Origin: an uncultured Cocleimonas sp.
GTDB taxonomy: Bacteria; Pseudomonadota; Gammaproteobacteria; Thiotrichales; Thiotrichaceae
Reading direction: 5' to 3'
Length of the DNA stretch: 7,085 bases
Assembly (NCBI GenBank): GCA_938041705.1
Contig: CALISP010000070.1
Span: forward strand, 1-7,085
In this document: piece after piece, positions 1 to 7,085 of the stretch
How positions within the stretch are numbered: the stretch's first letter is position 1
Layout: every line of letters begins with the position of its first letter
Program-made: the position numbers and the translations under genes
The notes under the pieces: generated by a model
The model's input: only the letters and a program-made list of their open reading frames with translations
What the model was told of the DNA's origin: nothing
Databases searched by the model: none

Positions 1-1558
1 CGATATTTATTCAATCGAGGATTTGGCTCAATTAATTCACGACTTGAAAAACGTTAATCCTAAAGCACGTATTTCTGTGAAGTTGGTTTCTGAAGTGGGT
101 GTAGGAACAGTAGCCGCAGGTGTGACAAAAGCTCATGCAGATCATTTAACTATTTCTGGTTACGATGGAGGTACGGGTGCATCTCCTTTGACGTCATTAC
201 GTCATGCAGGCTCGCCTTGGGAAATTGGCTTGGCAGAAACACACCAAACATTGGTGATGAATAAATTAAGAAGCCGCGTTTGTGTTCAAGCAGATGGTGG
301 TTTAAGAACAGGGCGTGATGTTGTTATTGCTGCCTTGTTGGGAGCCGATGAATTTGGCTTTGCCACTGCGCCATTAATAGCAGAGGGTTGTATTATGATG
401 CGTAAATGTCATCTTAATACTTGTCCAGTTGGTGTTGCTACTCAAGATCCTGAATTACGCAAGAAATTTACGGGTAAACCAGAGCATGTTATTAACTATT
501 TCTTCTTTGTTGCTGAAGAAATGCGTCAATTGATGGCTAAATTAGGTTTTCGTACCGTCTCAGAAATGGTTGGTCAGTCTGATAAAATTCACATGAAAGA
601 AGCGATTGACCACTGGAAAGCAAAAGGTCTTGATTACAGTCGTTTATTGGCTAAACCTAGAGCAAATTCACATGATGATGTGCATCATACTATGGAGCAA
701 GATCATGGGATTGAAGCCGCATTAGATAATGAATTAATTGAATTAGCTCAAGTTGCGTTAAACGATGGTGACAAAGTTGATATCAATATAGATATCGAAA
801 ATCATAACCGAACCTTTGGCACGATGCTTTCTGGACGAGTTGCTGAAAAGTATGGTCATGCAGGATTACCAGATGACACCATTAGCATTAATGTGTCTGG
901 TACTGCAGGTCAATCTTTTGGAGCATGGCTCACTAAAGGCGTAACTCTTAGACTCTCTGGTGAAGGTAATGACTATGTAGGTAAAGGTTTATCGGGCGGC
1001 AAGATCATTATTCATCCTCCTGAAGCTTGTAAGATTGAAAAAGCGGAAGAAAATATTATCGTTGGAAATACTGTTTTGTATGGCGCTATTTCAGGTGAAG
1101 CTTACTTTAATGGGGTAGGTGGTGAACGTTTTGCTGTTCGTAATTCTGGTGCAACAGCGATTGTTGAAGGTCTTGGAGATCACGGTTGTGAATATATGAC
1201 AGGTGGAATCGTTGTTTGTTTAGGTAAGACAGGAAGAAACTTTGCCGCTGGTATGTCAGGTGGTATTGCTTATGTATTTGATGAAGATAAAAAGTTCGCT
1301 AAACGTTGTAATTCTGAAATGGTTGAGCTTCATTCTATAAAACCAGATAAGACTAAAGTTGACGTCACTGACCTGTTACAAGCTGATGAAACTCGTCTTA
1401 AAGGTATCATAGAAAGTCATCATCTCAATACGGGTTCTGAACGAGCAAAAATGCTGTTAGATAATTGGGATAAGTACTTGCCTCAGTTCATCAAAATATT
1501 ACCGACAGACTATCGTAAAGCGTTAGAGAATCGTTTGAATAAAAAAGCAGCAGCATAA
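1..1558 (+). CDS. gltB: Glutamate synthase (NADPH) large subunit, 3' part (5'-truncated)
   Basis: This is the C-terminal 518 codons of the GOGAT large (alpha) subunit. The frame is open from the window edge, with the first full codon at base 2 and TAA at 1556-1558. The family is usually about 1,500 residues, so roughly two thirds, including the N-terminal glutaminase domain, lies upstream. Numbered from base 2, residues 1 to about 220 are the end of the FMN-binding synthase barrel, with GYDGGTGASP near 53-62 and QADGGLRTG near 96-104. Cysteines 130, 136 and 141 (C-x5-C-x4-C, ending CPVGVATQ) match the 3Fe-4S cluster ligands. Residues about 262-437 form the GXGXG beta-helix domain, with repeated glycine motifs such as GLSGGK and FAAGMSGG. 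In this family the subunit transfers ammonia from glutamine to 2-oxoglutarate in the cytoplasm, using electrons passed from the small subunit. gltD follows 91 bp downstream, which supports a gltBD operon. No internal damage is seen. Confidence 0.97.
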   Translation, partial: DIYSIEDLAQLIHDLKNVNPKARISVKLVSEVGVGTVAAGVTKAHADHLTISGYDGGTGASPLTSLRHAGSPWEIGLAETHQTLVMNKLRSRVCVQADGGLRTGRDVVIAALLGADEFGFATAPLIAEGCIMMRKCHLNTCPVGVATQDPELRKKFTGKPEHVINYFFFVAEEMRQLMAKLGFRTVSEMVGQSDKIHMKEAIDHWKAKGLDYSRLLAKPRANSHDDVHHTMEQDHGIEAALDNELIELAQVALNDGDKVDINIDIENHNRTFGTMLSGRVAEKYGHAGLPDDTISINVSGTAGQSFGAWLTKGVTLRLSGEGNDYVGKGLSGGKIIIHPPEACKIEKAEENIIVGNTVLYGAISGEAYFNGVGGERFAVRNSGATAIVEGLGDHGCEYMTGGIVVCLGKTGRNFAAGMSGGIAYVFDEDKKFAKRCNSEMVELHSIKPDKTKVDVTDLLQADETRLKGIIESHHLNTGSERAKMLLDNWDKYLPQFIKILPTDYRKALENRLNKKAAA

Positions 1559-1637
1559 TATATCTAAAAAAACATCGTTAAAGACAATGTTAAAGAAAAC
1601 GAAAAATAGATAATCAAAAGAAAGCAGAAACAGTTTT

Positions 1638-1642
1638 AAGGA
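1638..1642 (+). promoter_or_regulatory. Ribosome binding site of gltD
   Basis: AAGGA lies seven bases before the ATG at 1650. It sits at the end of a strongly A/G-rich spacer and fixes the gltD start. It is the only well-placed Shine-Dalgarno sequence among the three gene starts visible here. Confidence 0.75.
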
Positions 1643-1649
1643 AAACAGT

Positions 1650-3113
1650 ATGGGTAAGACTACAGGATTTAAAGAATACGATCGTAATGATAGAGCCTAT
1701 AAGCCAGTTGGTGAACGAGTTGTGCATTTTAAAGAGTTTGTAATTCCTTTGGATGAACAAGAGCTTCAAACACAAGGTGCTCGCTGCATGGATTGTGGTA
1801 TTCCATTTTGTCACGATGGTCCTAACGGTGGTTGCCCTGTCAATAATCTTATTCCTGATTGGAACGATATGGTCTATCACGGTGAATGGAAGGATGCTCT
1901 AGAAAGCCTTCATTCGACTAATAATTTTCCTGAAGTTACAGGTCGTATTTGTCCTGCACCATGCCAAGAATCATGTACTTTAAATATCAATGATAACTCG
2001 GTTACGATCAAAACTATTGAACAAGCGATCATTGATAAAGGCTATGAAAATGATTGGGTAAAACCTGAAATATGCGATAAAAAAACAGGCAAGAAGGTTG
2101 CTATAGTAGGTTCGGGCCCTGCAGGCATGGCAGCAGCTCAGCAATTAGCAAGAGTGGGTCATGATGTTACTGTTTTTGAAAAAGAAGTTGCTGTTGGTGG
2201 TTTGATGCGCTTTGGTATTCCTGATTTTAAACTGGATAAATCAGTCATTGATCGACGTATGGAACAAATGGAAGCTGAAGGTGTAGAGTTTGTCACCAGT
2301 ACCAAAATTGGTGTTGATATTCCCGCAAAACAATTGTTACAAGATTTTGATGCCATTGCATTAACAGGTGGCTCTGAAAAGCCTAGAGATTTAACGATCC
2401 CTGGACGTGGTCTTAAAGGTGTTTATTATGCTATGGATTATCTCAAGGCTAATACTAAACATGTCCAAGGATTTCATGGTGAAGAAAATGTTATATCTGC
2501 GAAAGGTAAGCACGTTGTTGTAATTGGTGGTGGTGATACTGGGTCAGACTGTATTGGAACCTCAACACGAAATGGAGCGGCATCTGTTACACAAATTGAG
2601 ATTATGCCTCAACCTCCTGAAAAAGAAGATAAAGGTTTAGTATGGCCTGATTGGCCTAATAAAATGCGTACTTCTTCTTCGCAAGAAGAAGGTTGTGAAC
2701 GTCTGTTTTCTATTGCTACCAAAGAATTTCTTGATGATGATAATGGTAATCTTCAAGCAATTAGCTGTGTAAAGGTAGAATGGCAAAAAGATGATGCTGG
2801 TAAGTGGCAACTTATAGAACTTGAAGGTTCTGAATTTGAATTAAGGGCTGATATTGTTACGTTGGCTATGGGTTTTGTTCATCCTGTGCACCGCGGTATG
2901 TTAAAAGAGTTAGAATTAGAGTTAGATCATGTTGGTAACGTAAAAGGAAGTACAGAAGGATCAGAAGCCTATACTACCTCAATGGAGAAAGTATTTAGTG
3001 CGGGTGATATGCGCCGAGGACAATCATTAGTGGTTTGGGCGATTAGAGAAGGTCGTCAATGCGCACATGCGATTGATACGTTCCTTATGGGTTATACATC
3101 TCTCCCGAGGTAA
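1650..3113 (+). CDS. gltD: Glutamate synthase (NADPH) small subunit
   Basis: Complete 487-residue beta subunit of GOGAT, a normal length for the family. It oxidises NADPH at FAD and passes electrons through iron-sulfur clusters to the large subunit. The N-terminal ferredoxin-like part has two cysteine groups, C46/C49/C54/C62 (starting CMDCGIPFC) and C101/C105/C109 (CPAPCQESC), which supply 4Fe-4S ligands. The FAD dinucleotide fold follows with GSGPAG at 154-159, then the NADPH-binding fold with GGGDTG at 293-298. Near the C-terminus AGDMRRGQSLVVWA (451-464) is the conserved closing FAD contact. The ATG at 1650 is preceded by AAGGA at 1638-1642, seven bases upstream, and the product begins MGKTTGF, as expected for the family. 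The 91-bp gap from gltB shows no terminator, so cotranscription is likely. Related NADPH oxidoreductases share this fold, but the gltB neighbour settles the identity. Confidence 0.98.
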   Translation: MGKTTGFKEYDRNDRAYKPVGERVVHFKEFVIPLDEQELQTQGARCMDCGIPFCHDGPNGGCPVNNLIPDWNDMVYHGEWKDALESLHSTNNFPEVTGRICPAPCQESCTLNINDNSVTIKTIEQAIIDKGYENDWVKPEICDKKTGKKVAIVGSGPAGMAAAQQLARVGHDVTVFEKEVAVGGLMRFGIPDFKLDKSVIDRRMEQMEAEGVEFVTSTKIGVDIPAKQLLQDFDAIALTGGSEKPRDLTIPGRGLKGVYYAMDYLKANTKHVQGFHGEENVISAKGKHVVVIGGGDTGSDCIGTSTRNGAASVTQIEIMPQPPEKEDKGLVWPDWPNKMRTSSSQEEGCERLFSIATKEFLDDDNGNLQAISCVKVEWQKDDAGKWQLIELEGSEFELRADIVTLAMGFVHPVHRGMLKELELELDHVGNVKGSTEGSEAYTTSMEKVFSAGDMRRGQSLVVWAIREGRQCAHAIDTFLMGYTSLPR

Positions 3114-3135
3114 AATAACTACGCATCACGTCTAA

Positions 3136-3167
3136 AGTGATTAATTCCTATAAGAGTATTAATCACT
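3136..3167. repeat. Perfect 10-bp inverted repeat after gltD
   Basis: AGTGATTAAT (3136-3145) and its exact reverse complement ATTAATCACT (3158-3167) flank a 12-base loop, starting 23 bases after the gltD stop codon. As RNA this would be an AU-rich hairpin in the 3' untranslated region. No T run follows, so it is not a classical intrinsic terminator. It could protect the 3' end of the gltBD message, help termination in a factor-dependent way, or be a protein-binding dyad. The repeat is seen directly; its role is unknown. Confidence 0.55.
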
Positions 3168-3222
3168 GCGACTCTAAGTTCATGCTTCCTGCTTTGAACC
3201 TTATTACTGTAGATCCAGACTG

Positions 3223-3284
3223 AATAGACATTTATGTTCTTGAGTGCCAAATAAAGTACTTAAAAGTGGGGGGTGTCTATTTTT
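3223..3284 (+). repeat. 59-base imperfect hairpin with T run; possible gltBD terminator or REP-like element
   Basis: AATAGACA (3223-3230) pairs perfectly with TGTCTATT (3274-3281). Inside it pairing continues with one bulged G (3273), mismatches at 3234/3269 and 3239/3264, and many G-T pairs. An inner stem TTGAGTGC (3240-3247) against GTACTTAA (3256-3263) closes on an eight-base loop (3248-3255). The right arm includes six G in a row (3268-3273), and a run of five T (3280-3284) overlaps its end. On the + strand transcript this is a plausible intrinsic terminator for gltBD, though weaker than usual because the base of the stem is AU-rich and much of the middle is G-U. The sharp 8-bp ends equally suit a small palindromic repeat dispersed in the genome. 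No second copy occurs in this window. Confidence 0.45.
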
Positions 3285-3291
3285 AACTCTA

Positions 3292-3322
3292 TTTACTCAT
3301 TTTATTATTTCTTATTTATACT
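3292..3322 (+). promoter_or_regulatory. Possible sigma-70 promoter of dnaG
   Basis: TATACT (3317-3322) matches the -10 consensus at five of six bases. TTTACT (3292-3297) matches the -35 consensus at four of six, but the 19-base spacing is longer than the ideal 17. Transcription would start near 3329, giving a leader of about 36 bases before the dnaG ATG. The region is very T-rich, so chance matches are easy. A weaker alternative is TTTACC (3327-3332) with TATTAA (3348-3353). Confidence 0.35.
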
Positions 3323-3364
3323 ATCATTTACCTCATTAGTTTCTCTTTATTAACACCCTAATCT

Positions 3365-5161
3365 ATGGCATCTGGACGCATACCTCGTGAATTTATTGAC
3401 GATCTAATCACTCGTGCAGATGTTGTGGATGTTATTAACGCGCGCGTGCCATTAAAAAAGAAGGGTAGAGAATATGGTGCTTGTTGTCCTTTTCATAATG
3501 AGAAAACCCCCTCTTTTACAGTAAGCCCTAGCAAACAGTTTTATCATTGTTTTGGTTGTGGTGTACATGGATCTGCCATTACTTTCTTGATGGAATACGA
3601 ACATTTAGATTTCGTGGAAGCCATTGAATCATTGGCCGACTCGATGGGTGTTATTGTGCCTCGTGAACAAGGTGGAAAAGCCCCTAGCCCTGAGCAAAGA
3701 CAGCGCAGCAAAGATTTATATACATTGTTAGAAGATGCAAATAATTATTATCAATTACAATTAAAAAATACACCTCAAGCAGTTGATTATCTTAAAAATA
3801 GAGAGCTAAGTGGTGAGATATGTAAGCGTTTTAATATAGGTTATTCTCTCAATGGTTGGGACCATACTTTAAAACACTTTGCCAATAATCAAGCCCATAA
3901 CTATTCTGAGCAACAGCTTATAGATTCTGGCTTAGTAATAAAAAAAGATGATGGAAAAATGTATGATCGTTATCGTGATCGTATTATGTTTCCAATACGA
4001 AACCGCAAAGGGCAAGTGATTGGTTTTGGCGGACGTGTATTAGGAGATGAATTACCGAAATATATTAATTCTCCAGAAACAACAATCTTTCATAAAGGAC
4101 GAGAGCTATATGGGCTTTATGAGGCAAGAAAAAATACTCAAAAATTAGAGCGTATCATTGTTGTAGAAGGATATATGGATGTGATTGCTTTATCGCAATT
4201 CGATATCTCTTACGCCGTTGCAACTTTGGGGACAGCAACAACTCAAGATCATATCAAACAACTATTTCGAGCTGTGCCAGAAATTATATTTTGTTTTGAT
4301 GGTGACAGGGCAGGACGCGAAGCTGCTTGGCGTGCATTAGAAAATGCTATGCCAGTAATGCAAGATGGTAAAGAAATACGCTTTTTGTTTTTACCGGATG
4401 GTGAAGACCCAGATACGCAAGTTAGAAAAATTGGAAAGGAAGCTTTTGAAGAAAGCTATCAAAAAGCAGCTTCATTAAATGCTTACTTTATTGAAAATCT
4501 TCATGAACGTTTTAATATTACCTCAGATGAAGGAAAAGCAAGATTCATTGGAGAAGCATCTAAGTTATTGCAGCTTATGCCAGATACTCTGGTTAAAGAT
4601 CAACTTATAATGCGTTTAGCAAAGCAAACCAGTATTGATGAGAAGATTTTACGTAAAAGACAACTCTCATCAGAAAATAGTCTTATTAACGAAGATCCCT
4701 CTTACCTTAAAAGTAATAAAAATAGTAATTTAACGCGCATAAGTAATCGAGAAGTGCGTCAAACACCTGTTCGTTATGCGATTAGCTTGTTATTAAATGA
4801 ACCAATATTAATAAAGTCTATAAAAAATATTGAAGAAATTGTTCTTTCAAAACTGCCAGGATCAGATTTGTTGACTACACTTATTGAAGCACTACAAGAG
4901 AACCCAAATATTAAACCGGTGGCTCTTCTAGATAGATGGAAAAACACTGAATTTGAAGCACCTCTATATCAATTAATGAAATGGCAACCAGAATCCGAAG
5001 ATATAGTGATGTTGGAGCAGGAATTTAAAGGTTGTCTTAGACAAATACGAAAACGAGCAGATGAAATAAAAATAGAGCACTTGATTCATTTAGAAAGAAC
5101 AACAGGTCTTACAGAGGCACAGGGGCAGGCTTTATTGCTTTTATTAAAAAATAAAAGATAG
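3365..5161 (+). CDS. dnaG: DNA primase
   Basis: Complete 598-residue primase, close to the 581 residues of E. coli DnaG. It makes the short RNA primers for replication at the fork, working with the DnaB helicase. The N-terminal CHC2 zinc domain has ligands C41, H44, C62 and C65 (CPFH...CFGC). The RNA polymerase core has the basic motif DRYRDRIMFP (201-210) and GFGGR (220-224). The TOPRIM centre has E268 in VVEGYMD, with D312 and D314 in FDGDRAG binding metal and DGEDPD at 345-350. A polar Ser/Asn-rich linker (about 434-465) leads to the helicase-binding domain (about 466-598), which is the least conserved part, as is normal. The ATG at 3365 gives MASGRIPREFID, which aligns with the E. coli N-terminus (MAGRIPRVFIND), so the start is secure although no Shine-Dalgarno sequence precedes it. 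It lies upstream of rpoD as in the macromolecular synthesis operon, but gltD rather than rpsU precedes it. Confidence 0.99.
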   Translation: MASGRIPREFIDDLITRADVVDVINARVPLKKKGREYGACCPFHNEKTPSFTVSPSKQFYHCFGCGVHGSAITFLMEYEHLDFVEAIESLADSMGVIVPREQGGKAPSPEQRQRSKDLYTLLEDANNYYQLQLKNTPQAVDYLKNRELSGEICKRFNIGYSLNGWDHTLKHFANNQAHNYSEQQLIDSGLVIKKDDGKMYDRYRDRIMFPIRNRKGQVIGFGGRVLGDELPKYINSPETTIFHKGRELYGLYEARKNTQKLERIIVVEGYMDVIALSQFDISYAVATLGTATTQDHIKQLFRAVPEIIFCFDGDRAGREAAWRALENAMPVMQDGKEIRFLFLPDGEDPDTQVRKIGKEAFEESYQKAASLNAYFIENLHERFNITSDEGKARFIGEASKLLQLMPDTLVKDQLIMRLAKQTSIDEKILRKRQLSSENSLINEDPSYLKSNKNSNLTRISNREVRQTPVRYAISLLLNEPILIKSIKNIEEIVLSKLPGSDLLTTLIEALQENPNIKPVALLDRWKNTEFEAPLYQLMKWQPESEDIVMLEQEFKGCLRQIRKRADEIKIEHLIHLERTTGLTEAQGQALLLLLKNKR

Positions 5162-5262
5162 GCCTTTTAATTTAAAAAATTGATACCATACTTTAACTAT
5201 TAAAATATCATCATACGGTACTAATAAACTAACAGCGGGTTATGCTTTTAGAGTTAAAATAC

Positions 5263-5271
5263 TGTTATAAT
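5263..5271 (+). promoter_or_regulatory. Extended -10 promoter upstream of rpoD
   Basis: TGTTATAAT is a perfect extended -10 element, TG-N (5263-5265) followed by the full consensus TATAAT (5266-5271). At 17-base spacing the -35 position (5243-5248, TGCTTT) is poor, which is typical where the extended -10 compensates. Transcription would begin near 5278, giving a leader of about 80 bases before the rpoD ATG. This suggests rpoD has its own promoter besides any readthrough from dnaG. AAATA (5257-5261) and TATTT (5271-5275) form a small dyad across the element, which may be chance in such AT-rich DNA. Confidence 0.6.
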
Positions 5272-5357
5272 ATTTGACCAAATTTTCATCCTTATTTATT
5301 CACTGTATATAAGTAGTTAATATTGCATAAATACGCGTTAAAGGCGCAAAGTTATAT

Positions 5358-7085
5358 ATGAGCAAAAAAACCAAACAAGAAGATGTTCAAGCTGAAGAAG
5401 CAAGTGCATTAACTGAAGAAACAAAAGCCGCTGTATCGACTAGTCAGACAGGATTAAAGTTTCTTATCCTAAAAGGTAAAGAGCAGGGCTATTTAACCTA
5501 TGCAGAAGTAAATGATCACTTACCTGACTCTATTGTTGATCCAGAGCAAATCGAAGAGATTGTTACTACCATCGGTGATATGGGTATCAAAGTCTACGAG
5601 AAGGCTCCGGATGAAGATAGCTTAGTTCTTGCAGAAGAAACAACTGAAGCTGATGATGATGCAGCAGAAGAAGCTGCAGCTGCACTAACAAGTGTTGACA
5701 ATGACTTTGGTCGAACAACTGATCCTGTACGTATGTATATGCGTGAAATGGGTACAGTTGAATTATTGACTCGCGAAGGCGAAATTGAAATTGCTATTCG
5801 AATTGAAGAAGGCTTGTATGAAGTTCTTACTGCGCTTTCGGAATTCCCCGCATCTACAGAATTCCTTTTAGACTTTTACGCTAAAGTAGAAGCAGAAGAA
5901 AAACGTTTAACTGATCTTATTTCTGATTTTGTTGATCCAAATGCTGAGCGTCATGTTATACCTGAACCGGCACCGATTGTTACTCCTGAGTCTAAAGAAG
6001 AAGCAGAGCGTAAAGCTGCTGAAGCTGCGGAAAATGCAGAAGACGGCGATGAAGATGATGATGAAGAAGAAGTAGAACCAGAAGATTTAGGTCCAGATCC
6101 TGAAATTGCTCAAGAGAAATTTTCTGAGTTAAATGCTCTCTATGTTCAATCATGTCAGGCATTTGATAATGATGATTTCGTAGAATATAAGCGTTTAAGA
6201 GCAGAACAAGGTAAGAAGCTATTAGAATTTAAATTGACGCAGCCTGTTATTGATGAAATTGGTGGTCAACTGCATGGAATTATCGAGAGAATTCGTGGCT
6301 ATGAACGCCAGATAATGAAACTCTGTGTCCAAAAAGCAGCGATGCCAAAGAAAGATTTCATTAGTAGTTTTCCTAAGAATGAAACCGATCTTCTATGGTT
6401 AGAGAAATATATTGAATCTAAACCTAAGCAAAAAGAGAATCTAGATCCATTTAAAGAAGACGTGACTTTCAATCAATTACAGTTACAAAAAATTGAAAAA
6501 GAAACCAGCTTAACGGTTACACAAATTAAAGATATCAATCGCATTGTGTCTGTTGGTGAGGCGAAAGCTCGTCGTGCTAAGAAAGAAATGGTAGAAGCGA
6601 ATTTACGATTGGTTATCTCAATTGCAAAAAAATACACTAATCGTGGATTACAATTCTTGGACTTGATTCAAGAAGGTAATATTGGTTTGATGAAAGCGGT
6701 TGATAAGTTTGAATACCGTCGTGGTTATAAATTCTCGACCTATGCTACATGGTGGATTCGTCAGGCAATAACTCGTTCAATTGCTGACCAAGCCCGTACC
6801 ATCCGTATACCAGTGCACATGATTGAGACGATCAACAAATTGAACCGCATCTCTCGTAAATTGCTACAAGAGAAAGGTCGCGAAGGAACTCCTGAAGAAC
6901 TCGCTGTTGAAATGGAAATGCCGGAAGATAAGGTTCGTAAAGTAATGAAAATTGCGAAAGAGCCTATCTCAATGGAAACGCCAATTGGAGATGATGAGGA
7001 TTCATCATTGGGTGATTTTATTGAAGATGGTAACGTTCAGTCACCAATCGAGTCTGCAACGGCTACCGGTTTAGGTGAAAGTACT
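5358..7085 (+). CDS. rpoD: RNA polymerase housekeeping sigma factor sigma-70 (3'-truncated)
   Basis: The first 576 codons of the primary sigma factor, open to the window edge. By comparison with E. coli RpoD about 70 residues are missing, mainly the region 4 helix-turn-helix that reads the -35 box. Region 1.1 is near 30-105 (GKEQGYLTYAEVNDHLP at 40-56), and region 1.2 is near 122-150 (DPVRMYMREMGT). A long non-conserved region follows, with an acidic stretch at about 211-243. Region 2 is near 399-485, including YATWWIRQAITR with Q469 and T472 at the positions that contact the -10 box in E. coli. Region 3 is near 486-565 (IPVHMIETINKLNR, PISMETPIGDDED). The ATG at 5358 is the first possible start after an in-frame stop at 5328-5330. 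It gives about 24 charged residues ahead of region 1.1 that E. coli lacks. The Shine-Dalgarno candidate AAAGG (5340-5344) is 13 bases away, rather far. The gene directs RNA polymerase to most growth-phase promoters. Confidence 0.98.
   Translation, partial: MSKKTKQEDVQAEEASALTEETKAAVSTSQTGLKFLILKGKEQGYLTYAEVNDHLPDSIVDPEQIEEIVTTIGDMGIKVYEKAPDEDSLVLAEETTEADDDAAEEAAAALTSVDNDFGRTTDPVRMYMREMGTVELLTREGEIEIAIRIEEGLYEVLTALSEFPASTEFLLDFYAKVEAEEKRLTDLISDFVDPNAERHVIPEPAPIVTPESKEEAERKAAEAAENAEDGDEDDDEEEVEPEDLGPDPEIAQEKFSELNALYVQSCQAFDNDDFVEYKRLRAEQGKKLLEFKLTQPVIDEIGGQLHGIIERIRGYERQIMKLCVQKAAMPKKDFISSFPKNETDLLWLEKYIESKPKQKENLDPFKEDVTFNQLQLQKIEKETSLTVTQIKDINRIVSVGEAKARRAKKEMVEANLRLVISIAKKYTNRGLQFLDLIQEGNIGLMKAVDKFEYRRGYKFSTYATWWIRQAITRSIADQARTIRIPVHMIETINKLNRISRKLLQEKGREGTPEELAVEMEMPEDKVRKVMKIAKEPISMETPIGDDEDSSLGDFIEDGNVQSPIESATATGLGEST

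Noticed and set aside
23..25. TTG as a possible start of the first gene
   Set aside because: The same frame is open to base 2 and encodes DIYSIEDLAQLI, which looks like continuous GltB sequence; the true start lies outside the window.
1571..1591. Small hairpin AACAT/ATGTT and a GTTAAAGA direct repeat in the gltB-gltD gap
   Set aside because: The stem is short with an internal mismatch and no T run, and the repeat lies in low-complexity A/G-rich DNA; both are likely chance.
1614..1880. 88-residue reading frame on the minus strand
   Set aside because: It overlaps the start of gltD antisense, has no recognisable domain and no ribosome site; it is a shadow of gltD.
2159..2356. 65-residue reading frame on the minus strand
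   Set aside because: It lies fully inside gltD, antisense to the well-conserved coding frame, with no sign of being a gene.
5148..5173. AT-rich inverted repeat across the dnaG stop codon (TAAAAG/CTTTTA)
   Set aside because: It is a six-pair A/T stem with a mismatch, followed by A rather than T residues; too weak to call a terminator.
5303..5318. Possible LexA box CTGTATATAAGTAGTT upstream of rpoD
   Set aside because: The left half fits CTGT-N8-ACAG but the right half (AGTT) does not, and TA-rich matches are expected by chance here.
6001..6090. Run of acidic codons in rpoD that looks like a low-complexity insertion
   Set aside because: An acidic stretch in the non-conserved region between regions 1.2 and 2 is normal for gammaproteobacterial sigma-70, including E. 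coli.

Overview
The window is ordinary housekeeping DNA from an AT-rich bacterium, most likely a gammaproteobacterium. This rests on two proteins that look strongly E. coli-like as I remember them: the primase, and a sigma-70 with a long acidic non-conserved region. The genus cannot be fixed from the sequence alone. All four genes lie on the + strand, in the order gltB (3' part only) - gltD - dnaG - rpoD (5' part only).

Bases 1-3113 hold the end of the glutamate synthase locus. It has the FMN/3Fe-4S and GXGXG-domain part of the large subunit, a 91-bp A/G-rich spacer with a good ribosome binding site, and a complete small subunit. Together they form NADPH-dependent GOGAT, which makes two glutamates from glutamine and 2-oxoglutarate in ammonium assimilation. 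Spacing and strand suggest one transcript.

Bases 3114-3364 (251 bp) hold no gene. They contain a perfect 10-bp inverted repeat just after gltD, a 59-base imperfect hairpin with 8-bp perfect ends followed by a T run, and a possible promoter for dnaG. The dnaG start has no recognisable Shine-Dalgarno sequence.

Bases 3365-5161 encode DNA primase. A 196-bp AT-rich gap (5162-5357) follows, with an excellent extended -10 promoter motif. The housekeeping sigma factor gene rpoD then runs off the window about 70 codons before its expected end. dnaG-rpoD is the core of the macromolecular synthesis operon. Its usual first gene, rpsU, is absent here and gltBD sits in its place. I found no new multi-gene system. 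The points worth checking are the non-coding structures and this local gene order.
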